From assembly GCA_028289265.1 (NCBI GenBank), contig JAQGGU010000008.1:1-12395 (forward strand): DNA of 12,395 nucleotides, in the 5' to 3' direction. Positions 6,212 through 11,620 of this stretch are shown here, piece by piece (within the stretch, counting starts at the first letter, position 1; the number at the start of each line of letters is the position of its first letter). The stretch comes from Candidatus Saccharimonadota bacterium (GTDB taxonomy: Bacteria > Patescibacteriota > Saccharimonadia > Saccharimonadales > UBA4665). The translations under genes were made by a program, and so were the position numbers. Under the pieces are notes generated by a model. The model had not been told where the DNA came from and did not search any database. It worked only from the letters and a program-made list of their open reading frames with translations.

Positions 6212-7006
6212 CTAGAAAGGTGCTCGCTCGCCAGTATTTGATAGACCGTTTTGAGCATCGGAAATTACACGCTGCGCCTGGTCTAATACACTTTGCTCTT
6301 CTTCTAGCGTAGCAATGGGCTTATAGCCTTCCATATATCCTGGATCACCGGCGAAATCATCCGCAACTTGCCACAGGGCACCCGCTTCGTCAGTACCGGT
6401 GATAGTCACGCTCCATCCTGCCGCGTCAGGGTTTCGTGACATACTAAGCCAATATGGGTTGGATAAAGTAATTCCTGCCGTATCCTGTTGTGCGACCTCA
6501 AGCGTTACGCTTTCAATATTTGCAGGGTCGGCACCTCCTGAAGGATTTTGTAACTGGGCATACATCTCATAATGAGTAATCGTGCCACCATCTGCAGGCA
6601 CATCAACGCGGGCGTACCGGAGCATAGTGTCATCATCGCCGGCAGCCTCAGTTGGGGCAGCCCCTTCAGGCAGTATGGCCGCGAGGTCTAAGAGAGATTG
6701 GGTAAGCTCGCTAGCACCAGTCTCGGCACGGGCAGTCATTTGTTCCTGCAGACCCAGCCCATGCGTCACTTCGCTCGTTGGAGCCGCAGCCGTAGGAGAT
6801 GCGGTGGCAGTACTCTCCGGCACCGAACTGCTGGGTGCGGTATTTTGAGCCTCGGCTTCTTTATCTGATTGGCCGCACGCGGCAAGAACGGCCACAGCCG
6901 CTAGCCCCATAACTCGTTGTCGCAAGCGTGATTCACTGCGATGAGAGCGTGAATTCGCTACTGCAACTGGCTCAATTGGTGTGGTAGAATTTGATTCTGT
7001 TGACAT
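6212..7006 (-). CDS. Predicted lipoprotein of unknown function
   Basis: I recognise no domain. The 264-residue product has a polar, Ser-rich 26-residue start, then a basic patch (RLRQR, about 27-31), a short hydrophobic stretch and a lipobox (VLAACG) with Cys44 as the probable lipidated residue. This points to a lipoprotein on the outer face of the cytoplasmic membrane. The n-region is unusually long. A Thr/Ser/Pro/Ala-rich linker (about 52-80) leads to a folded acidic region (about 85-264). The frame stays open to a TTG at 7022-7024, but that codon and the next few overlap the promoter -10 box, so the ATG at 7004-7006 is chosen. The transcription start should fall on or beside this ATG, making the mRNA leaderless. 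It lies between truB and rpsO, where many bacteria have ribF. Function unknown. Confidence 0.8.
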   Translation of the reverse strand: MSTESNSTTPIEPVAVANSRSHRSESRLRQRVMGLAAVAVLAACGQSDKEAEAQNTAPSSSVPESTATASPTAAAPTSEVTHGLGLQEQMTARAETGASELTQSLLDLAAILPEGAAPTEAAGDDDTMLRYARVDVPADGGTITHYEMYAQLQNPSGGADPANIESVTLEVAQQDTAGITLSNPYWLSMSRNPDAAGWSVTITGTDEAGALWQVADDFAGDPGYMEGYKPIATLEEEQSVLDQAQRVISDAQNGLSNTGERAPF

Positions 7007-7012
7007 CAGTAC

Positions 7013-7041
7013 ATTATAGCACAAGTTTGTTAACTTGTCTA
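7013..7041 (-). promoter_or_regulatory. Strong promoter of the lipoprotein gene, leaderless type, with spacer palindrome
   Basis: TAGACA (7036-7041, 5 of 6 consensus) lies 17 bases from a perfect TATAAT (7013-7018), which is preceded by TGC as an extended -10. The expected start, about 7 bases after the -10, coincides with the A of the ATG at 7006. The spacer holds a perfect inverted repeat, ACAAGTT-TGTT-AACTTGT (7021-7038), covering half of the -35 box. This is a plausible repressor operator. The -35 box is only about 20 bases beyond the truB stop. Confidence 0.75.
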
Positions 7042-7060
7042 TAATTACTTATGCTTATTC

Positions 7061-7753
7061 TTATGATGTTTCTTGTATATGCGAGAGGATATCTTGATCT
7101 TTAACAGTGACATCTATGGCATCTTCCAGGCAAAAGGCACCTATCTCGGTGCGTTTGAGATCACTCATGTAGGCGCCCGTGTCCAGTACCTCGCCTATAT
7201 CCTCAACCAAACTACGTATGTATGTACCGCTGCTGACTTTGCTCGTAAACGTAACGTACGGGTAGTCATATCCCGTTAGGTCGCTGCTGTATATTTTCGC
7301 CGGTCGAGGCTCGAGGACAACCTCTTTCCCGTCCCTGGCGAGTTTGTAGGCTCTTTGGCCGTTTACTTTCATCGCTGAATATATCGGAGGGGTCTGCATA
7401 ATGTCACCGGTAAAGTCTACCAGCGCTTTCTCTATCTCTTCACGAGCCGGCACGCGGTCATCCACCATACTCTTTTCACCCTCTTCGTCACCCGTAGTAC
7501 TCGTCTGCCCCAGCTTCATGGTTACTTCATAGGTTTTGTCGCTTTTGCTCCACTCTACTGCCCGGCGGGTGTACTCTTTGCCCACTAAAATGACCAGCAG
7601 GCCGGTAGCGAGCGGATCGAGAGTTCCGGTGTGGCCGACTTTGACATTTTTGGGCTTCTTGCCTTCTTGGGCAGCTACTATACGCCGAACATAATTGACG
7701 ACGTCAAAACTCGTCCACGTTTTTTGTTTATCTACGAGTAAGATTCCTTGCAT
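7061..7753 (-). CDS. truB: tRNA pseudouridine(55) synthase TruB
   Basis: TruB makes pseudouridine 55 in the T-loop of tRNAs. Motifs are in order: GILLVDKQKTWTSFDVV (3-19), GHTGTLDPLATG (40-51) with catalytic Asp46, TYEVTMKLGQTSTTGD (74-89), TPPIYSAMKVNGQRAYKLAR (121-140), and SSGTYIRSL (174-182) with the conserved Arg180. At 230 residues it is shorter than E. coli TruB (314) and ends soon after the catalytic core (LKRTEIGAF), so the C-terminal PUA domain is absent. The ATG at 7751-7753 matches the family N-terminus. No Shine-Dalgarno is seen. A weak TAGTAT (7763-7768) ends nine bases upstream, the same spacing as the rpsO -10, but has no good -35. The DHH-like gene lies 105 bases upstream, in the order common in bacteria. 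Confidence 0.96.
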   Translation of the reverse strand: MQGILLVDKQKTWTSFDVVNYVRRIVAAQEGKKPKNVKVGHTGTLDPLATGLLVILVGKEYTRRAVEWSKSDKTYEVTMKLGQTSTTGDEEGEKSMVDDRVPAREEIEKALVDFTGDIMQTPPIYSAMKVNGQRAYKLARDGKEVVLEPRPAKIYSSDLTGYDYPYVTFTSKVSSGTYIRSLVEDIGEVLDTGAYMSDLKRTEIGAFCLEDAIDVTVKDQDILSHIQETS

Positions 7754-7858
7754 CTCTACAGGATACTACAGAACCACTGGGGCGGGCCGAAGTTCTGCGA
7801 GGACATATATTCGTAAACCTTACTTCCTGGGGAAGTCAAAACGTGCGAGGGCCCTGAA

Positions 7859-9571
7859 CTATCCCTGCGAAAATGGCGGCATGGGAGGAGGTACCGGAGG
7901 GGGAGGCGGGCCTTGCGGAGGGGTCGTCGAGGATGTCGGTGAAATCACCTGCGGCGGCGCTACGTTGATACCCGGAGGGATGGTAGGAATGACGGGCGGC
8001 ATCGGGACCGGCTGGTTAGTAGGCGCGACAACAGTGGGCGGCGCTTGGTTTGACGTAGCAGAAGGTGCCTGCAGATAATCCGGCAGCGCAGTGGGCGCTG
8101 CGGGCGGAACATATGGCATACCGGGGCCAGGTTGAGCTTCGGCTTCGGGAGCTGCTGGAGTCGGTGCGACATCGGGCGTAGGAGGAGTATGGCCGAGATT
8201 GAGATTGACGGGCACAGCATTGAGCGCTTCAAGTGGAGGCGTCGTGGTATCAGCATCAACCTTGAGTGCGTCTTCCACCGCTTGACGTGCACTATTTACG
8301 TCAGTTGGTATGGCAGATTCGGTCGCTGCAGGCGCCTCATCCTCAGAAGCTTTAACAGCAGCCTCGATATCCGAAAGCGTCTTGTCCTTTTCGACAGCCG
8401 GTGTGGGTGTAGGCGGTACTGGCGGTACGACATTCTGGAGCGGATCAACCGTAGGTTCATTTGCTGGGTCAGCCACCGGCGCAGCGTCTGGCAGGTCCAT
8501 CGTCGGACCAAAAGCTTTAGCTGGTCCAATTTCCGGTAAAGTCTCTTCGACGGTTGGCTTGGGCTGGGGCAACTCAACCACTGGAGCCGTGGTGTGGTTT
8601 TCCGTAGCTGCCACATGGTTTTCAATGGCCTTATCAGCCTCTTGTAATAATTCTTCAAGGGAAGCGTCCACCGCCATGCTCGGGTCGGGACTATCGACTG
8701 CCGCATCCTCTTCTTTTGGCTTATCCGCTAGTTTTTCGGCGGTTGCATTGGCGTGCGATATCTTTAGCAAATCTGGGTCGACGGGCTTCTCTGCTGCCAC
8801 GGCTGGAACGGCTGGAACTGTTTTAGGCTTGGCATTGTCGAGCTCGGTTGCAACCAGTTGCTGGTTGGCGCCGGCCGCCAATAGTGTGGCGCTCATCGTC
8901 ATGGTTTGCGGTGTAGTCTTTTTATTACCAAAGTGCTCTGTTTCAGCGACGATACCCGTAAGTAAGGCGGTTGCTATTTGCTGGTCAAGCAAGCCTTCTC
9001 CAAGACTGGTAGCCAAACTACTTACGAGTTCTGACAGACCGCTGGCGCCAAGGTCCTGCCAATGGATGGTGCCAAGGTCGCCGCCTGGCGTGTTATTGAC
9101 GGAAATGACGACAGCGTCGTGCAGGATTCGGCCGTGAGCGGTAATCGCGGTATCCAGGTCAACCTGGTGGTGGACACCAAGCGCCATCACGACGTCGACA
9201 TTGAAATCACCTTGGCTAAATATCAAGTCCTTTTCGTTAATACTCGCCTTGTAAGGAGTAATGAAGATCTTGACGATTTCGTCTTCCACTTTATAACGCA
9301 GTTTGTCGGCCTTAGCCTTGTCAATCGCAATGATAAAGTCGCGCAAGCTATCGGTGTTCTTCTCAATAGTGTCTTCGGGTTTCAAAAACTCGATCGTTGA
9401 CGGCACTTGCCCGCTGAATACCGCGGTGGCGTGCTTGCCCATCTTGTTGAGCAGTAGAGTCAAACCAATACAGGCGGACAGCTGGTCCACTGTCGGGTTA
9501 GCACTGACCGTCACGAGAATATTATTCGCGGCTTTCAGTTTTTCGACTATTTGTTGTCTTTGATCGTCCAT
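7859..9571 (-). CDS. Degenerate DHH-family (NrnA-like) protein with long Pro/Ala-rich tail
   Basis: Residues 1-245 look like the DHH phosphoesterase core of NrnA-type enzymes, which degrade short oligonucleotides or pAp. The first motif, normally HxNPDxD, reads SANPTVD (23-29), keeping only Asn25, Pro26 and Asp29. The namesake DHH region reads VVISVNNTPGG (154-164), with no DHH. The segment that normally reads GIxxDTxxF is GIVAETEHF (206-214). Residues 200-235 otherwise follow the family closely. Catalysis by the usual metal site therefore looks lost, and a structural or binding role is inferred. From about 246 to 570 the protein is low-complexity, rich in Pro, Ala, Thr, Asp and Glu, ending in a polyproline run (GPPPPPVPPPMPPF). 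No DHHA1 domain is evident. The position just before truB matches nrnA in many bacteria, which supports the ancestry. The ATG lacks a near Shine-Dalgarno. Confidence 0.75.
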   Translation of the reverse strand: MDDQRQQIVEKLKAANNILVTVSANPTVDQLSACIGLTLLLNKMGKHATAVFSGQVPSTIEFLKPEDTIEKNTDSLRDFIIAIDKAKADKLRYKVEDEIVKIFITPYKASINEKDLIFSQGDFNVDVVMALGVHHQVDLDTAITAHGRILHDAVVISVNNTPGGDLGTIHWQDLGASGLSELVSSLATSLGEGLLDQQIATALLTGIVAETEHFGNKKTTPQTMTMSATLLAAGANQQLVATELDNAKPKTVPAVPAVAAEKPVDPDLLKISHANATAEKLADKPKEEDAAVDSPDPSMAVDASLEELLQEADKAIENHVAATENHTTAPVVELPQPKPTVEETLPEIGPAKAFGPTMDLPDAAPVADPANEPTVDPLQNVVPPVPPTPTPAVEKDKTLSDIEAAVKASEDEAPAATESAIPTDVNSARQAVEDALKVDADTTTPPLEALNAVPVNLNLGHTPPTPDVAPTPAAPEAEAQPGPGMPYVPPAAPTALPDYLQAPSATSNQAPPTVVAPTNQPVPMPPVIPTIPPGINVAPPQVISPTSSTTPPQGPPPPPVPPPMPPFSQG

Positions 9572-9604
9572 AGTGTCTATTTTGATTATGTTTGCCTTTA
9601 GCCT

Positions 9605-9633
9605 AACATAGAGTGTAAACCCTGTCGAGTAAA
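9605..9633 (-). promoter_or_regulatory. Probable promoter of the DHH-like gene
   Basis: On the minus strand TTTACT (9628-9633) is followed after 17 bases by TATGTT (9605-9610), each 4 of 6. The leader would be about 27 bases. It lies back to back with the rpsT promoter, their -35 boxes 14 bases apart, forming a divergent promoter region at 9572-9719. Confidence 0.45.
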
Positions 9634-9647
9634 ATGTATGGCTACCC

Positions 9648-9676
9648 TTTACAAAAACGCCCTACCTCTGTATAGT
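9648..9676 (+). promoter_or_regulatory. Promoter of rpsT
   Basis: TTTACA (9648-9653, 5 of 6) and TATAGT (9671-9676, 5 of 6) are separated by 17 bases. The expected start near 9683 gives a leader of about 37 bases ending in a purine-rich ribosome binding site. Confidence 0.72.
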
Positions 9677-9700
9677 AAGCAGTCGATTAGCTTAATAATT

Positions 9701-9711
9701 AAGGAAAAGGA
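9701..9711 (+). promoter_or_regulatory. Ribosome binding site of rpsT
   Basis: AAGGAAAAGGA holds two overlapping Shine-Dalgarno-like cores. The nearer AAGGA ends 8 bases before the ATG at 9720-9722, a normal spacing that confirms the start. Confidence 0.65.
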
Positions 9712-9719
9712 ACTAATTC

Positions 9720-10103
9720 ATGCCCATCATTAAATCAGCTAAAAAGCGTGTCCGCACCGCCGAAAAGGCTGCTATCCGCAATAGCAAAACCAAGCGTACT
9801 TTGAAGACTGCTTTCAAGGCTTTCCGCGCAAAAATCAGCGGCGACAGCCACGCTACCGCCCAGAGTGCTCTCGACACTGCTGTAAAGAAAGGCTTAGTCC
9901 ACAAGAACAAAGCCGCTCGCCAGAAGGCACAGCTCGCGAAAGCCGCTAAAGCTGCCGGTGCTGAAGCTCCTGCTAAGAAGGCCGCTCCTGCAAAGAAGAC
10001 GACCGCCACAAAGAAAGCTACTACCGCTAAGGCAGCTCCAGCGAAAAAAGCGCCTGTAGCAGCTAAGAAAACTGTAGCCAAAAAACCAGCCGCCAAGAAA
10101 TAA
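9720..10103 (+). CDS. rpsT: Small ribosomal subunit protein bS20 with a PAKKA-type basic tail
   Basis: S20 binds 16S rRNA at the base of the small subunit. Residues 1-80 match the family: MPIIKSAKKRVRTAEKA, then RNSKTKRTLKTAFKAF and the helical LDTAVKKGLVHKNKAARQKAQLAKA. S20 is normally about 85-90 residues, but this product has 127. The extra 47 residues (81-127) consist almost only of Ala, Lys, Pro, Thr and Val in PAKKA/TKKA-like units, resembling histone H1-type tails. The tail stays in frame to the stop and a terminator follows directly, so it is not a frameshift artefact. It is the only plus-strand gene and has its own promoter and ribosome binding site. Its TAA directly abuts the stop of the opposing metallopeptidase-like gene. 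Confidence 0.95.
   Translation: MPIIKSAKKRVRTAEKAAIRNSKTKRTLKTAFKAFRAKISGDSHATAQSALDTAVKKGLVHKNKAARQKAQLAKAAKAAGAEAPAKKAAPAKKTTATKKATTAKAAPAKKAPVAAKKTVAKKPAAKK
9960..10100 (+). repeat. Low-complexity coding repeat for the S20 tail
   Basis: This stretch encodes imperfect repeats of Pro-Ala-Lys-Lys-Ala and Thr-Lys-Lys-Ala units, with recurring GCTCCTGCNAARAAG-like bases. Such repeats can expand and contract by slippage, so tail length may vary between strains. Confidence 0.6.
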
Positions 10104-11471
10104 TTAGATTCTTGCAGCGATACTAGCCGGGGAATTCTCCCGGCTTTTTTCGTCTTTAGTGGCACGATGGCGAGCAGTATACTCGGGCGCATTACCCGAT
10201 AGGATCCTTGAGGCTGCACGTTTTACTAGTGAACGATGCCTAAAGGCGCGCGCTTCAAGATTATGGGCATACTGCAGGATTACTTCGTCAGCATCTTCAC
10301 CCTCATGCACATGAAGACGCGATATTTCCCCTACTACATCGGTAAATGGAAAAGCCTCCTGCAATTCTTTCCTAAGCTGAGCCTGGGCCGAATCTTCGCC
10401 AAGCTGTTCAGCATCAATACCATCTTCATACTGGGCGTTCTGGAATGCCTTAAAGTCAACTTTGGAGAGTCCCTTTTCGGCAAGCGTATACAATAAAGTC
10501 CGGGCTGCTATGTACGTGGCATTTCTTCGTACTTTAGCATCAGGATTTAGGACATCGAGCTTACCGTACAACATACCGTCCGTTGTCTGTTCGTTTATCG
10601 CTTCTCGAAGAGCGCGACCTCCAATATCATGACCAAAGACCTGCTCAACGCCGGCAATATCTAAGGCATACTCTTGACCGTTTTTATCTCTTTCTATGAC
10701 GCTATCCTTGCCCTCGATAATATGGTTCAGTTCGTGAATGCGGGTAGCAACATTGTCTTCTTCGGTGGGAGCAAAAACTACATGGTAATCTTGAGTGAAG
10801 ATGTCTCGGCTATTGTGAGCATATCCCAAAATAGAATTAACAGTAGTATTAAAGCCGTCATCCACGAACAGTCGGGTGTCCTCCAGACGCGCTAAATTAT
10901 CAAGAGCGCTCTCCCGCAACCCTTCCGTAGCTACCAATCGCCGAAAAGTATCTGCGAATTCCTGCTTGATCTGCGGGGCTATAGCTTCCACCTCAGCTTG
11001 AGCGCCAGCCAGTGCGTGGTTATGCCAATCGAGGAAATTCAATAAGTGCCTATCCCCAACCACATAATTGCCTTCGTCGTCTTGCTCGAGTAAAGCACCG
11101 ACATGGTCCTGAAATAGAGATGGCACATCTTCGAGTCCCAATTGCTTTTCAATCCAAGGGCTCGGTGGCTGAGAAGCGAACACACGGTTAATCGTAGTCC
11201 TATGGTCATCCGGTAAGCTTTCCAGTTGTCGGCGTACTGTTTGAGCCGACTCTTTCAAGTAGTCTTCATAGGTATCGTGCCCTTCTTTTAAATGAGCATC
11301 ATGCATCACGGGGTTGAAAGATCGGCGAATCTGGTCCTCTACTACATCTACTCCCAGTCCGATTTCAGCGCCTGGTGCAGTGTGCTGATCGAGTAACGAA
11401 TCTACCGTAGGCAATTGTTCCTCCGACGGGAGACGAAGATCGAGTAATGATAGTTGTTCTTTTTGTGACAC
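10104..11471 (-). CDS. Putative HExxH zinc metallopeptidase-like protein
   Basis: I recognise no named family. The 455-residue product has HELNH (246-250), a classical HExxH zinc site, followed about 40 residues later by GGRALREAINEQTTDG (284-299). Glu294 sits there in a setting like the third-ligand helix of gluzincins (N-E-x-x-T-E/D). The hydrophobic residue pattern before HELNH (YHVVFAPTEEDNVATRI) also suits a zincin strand and helix. No signal peptide or membrane helix is visible, so it is probably cytoplasmic. The N-terminal half is acidic and helical, and the last 40 residues are basic. The start is GTG at 11469-11471. An in-frame TAA lies 9 bases upstream, which excludes a longer form, and there is no Shine-Dalgarno. 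Its stop abuts that of rpsT, and the rpsT terminator lies in its final codons. Substrate unknown. Confidence 0.6.
   Translation of the reverse strand: MSQKEQLSLLDLRLPSEEQLPTVDSLLDQHTAPGAEIGLGVDVVEDQIRRSFNPVMHDAHLKEGHDTYEDYLKESAQTVRRQLESLPDDHRTTINRVFASQPPSPWIEKQLGLEDVPSLFQDHVGALLEQDDEGNYVVGDRHLLNFLDWHNHALAGAQAEVEAIAPQIKQEFADTFRRLVATEGLRESALDNLARLEDTRLFVDDGFNTTVNSILGYAHNSRDIFTQDYHVVFAPTEEDNVATRIHELNHIIEGKDSVIERDKNGQEYALDIAGVEQVFGHDIGGRALREAINEQTTDGMLYGKLDVLNPDAKVRRNATYIAARTLLYTLAEKGLSKVDFKAFQNAQYEDGIDAEQLGEDSAQAQLRKELQEAFPFTDVVGEISRLHVHEGEDADEVILQYAHNLEARAFRHRSLVKRAASRILSGNAPEYTARHRATKDEKSRENSPASIAARI
10125..10150 (+). terminator. Intrinsic terminator of rpsT, inside the opposing gene
   Basis: AGCCGGG (10125-10131) pairs with CCCGGCT (10139-10145), loop GAATTCT, and is followed by six T (10145-10150). 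It begins 22 bases after the rpsT stop. The same bases encode residues near the C-terminus of the convergent metallopeptidase-like protein. On the minus strand no T-run follows the stem. Confidence 0.88.
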
Positions 11472-11514
11472 TTTTTTGTTTTATTGTGTATTTTATTTGG
11501 TACTCAATAAACAT

Positions 11515-11540
11515 TAGCATATTATTGCTAAAAAAGCAAT
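11515..11540 (-). repeat. Overlapping inverted repeats at the promoter of the HExxH gene
   Basis: TGCTA (11526-11530) can pair with TAGCA (11515-11519), or the overlapping ATTGCT (11524-11529) can pair with AGCAAT (11535-11540). The two pairings exclude each other. They cover the -10 box and part of the spacer, so a protein-binding operator is as likely as an RNA switch. The region is very AT-rich, so chance is also possible. Confidence 0.35.
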
Positions 11541-11550
11541 GTATTGTTAA
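11521..11550 (-). promoter_or_regulatory. Promoter of the HExxH gene
   Basis: TTAACA (11545-11550, 5 of 6) and AATAAT (11521-11526, 5 of 6) are 18 bases apart on the minus strand. The predicted leader of about 43 bases is AT-rich with no Shine-Dalgarno. A weaker alternative, TTGAGT (11502-11507) with TAAAAC (11478-11483), would give a leaderless transcript starting at the GTG. Confidence 0.55.
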
Positions 11551-11620
11551 TAATTCATAGCACAACCGGTGCCACTAAAACCTACTCGCCAAGAAATAGA
11601 TTTCGGCCCATTACCGGCGA

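Noticed and set aside
6100..6312. 70-residue plus-strand frame
   Set aside because: It lacks a ribosome binding site, runs through the plus-strand terminator-like hairpin, and is antisense to the lipoprotein gene end.
7007..7024. Longer lipoprotein start at TTG (7022-7024)
   Set aside because: The extra codons are the promoter -10 TATAAT and start-site region, so they cannot be in the mRNA made from that promoter.
7819..7840. Hairpin ACTTCC-TGG-GGAAGT and a nearby TTGACT as terminator or promoter for truB
   Set aside because: The stem has no T-run on either strand, and no acceptable -10 lies 16-18 bases from TTGACT.
8310..9137. 275-residue open frame on the plus strand
   Set aside because: It lies antisense within the DHH-like gene. 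Its Ser/Ala/Gly-rich composition is the mirror of the Pro/Ala-rich coding, and it has no promoter or ribosome binding site.
9713..10219. 168-residue minus-strand frame rich in Ala, Phe and Val
   Set aside because: It is the antisense of the rpsT Lys/Ala tail, which automatically yields hydrophobic codons. It resembles a membrane protein only by artefact.
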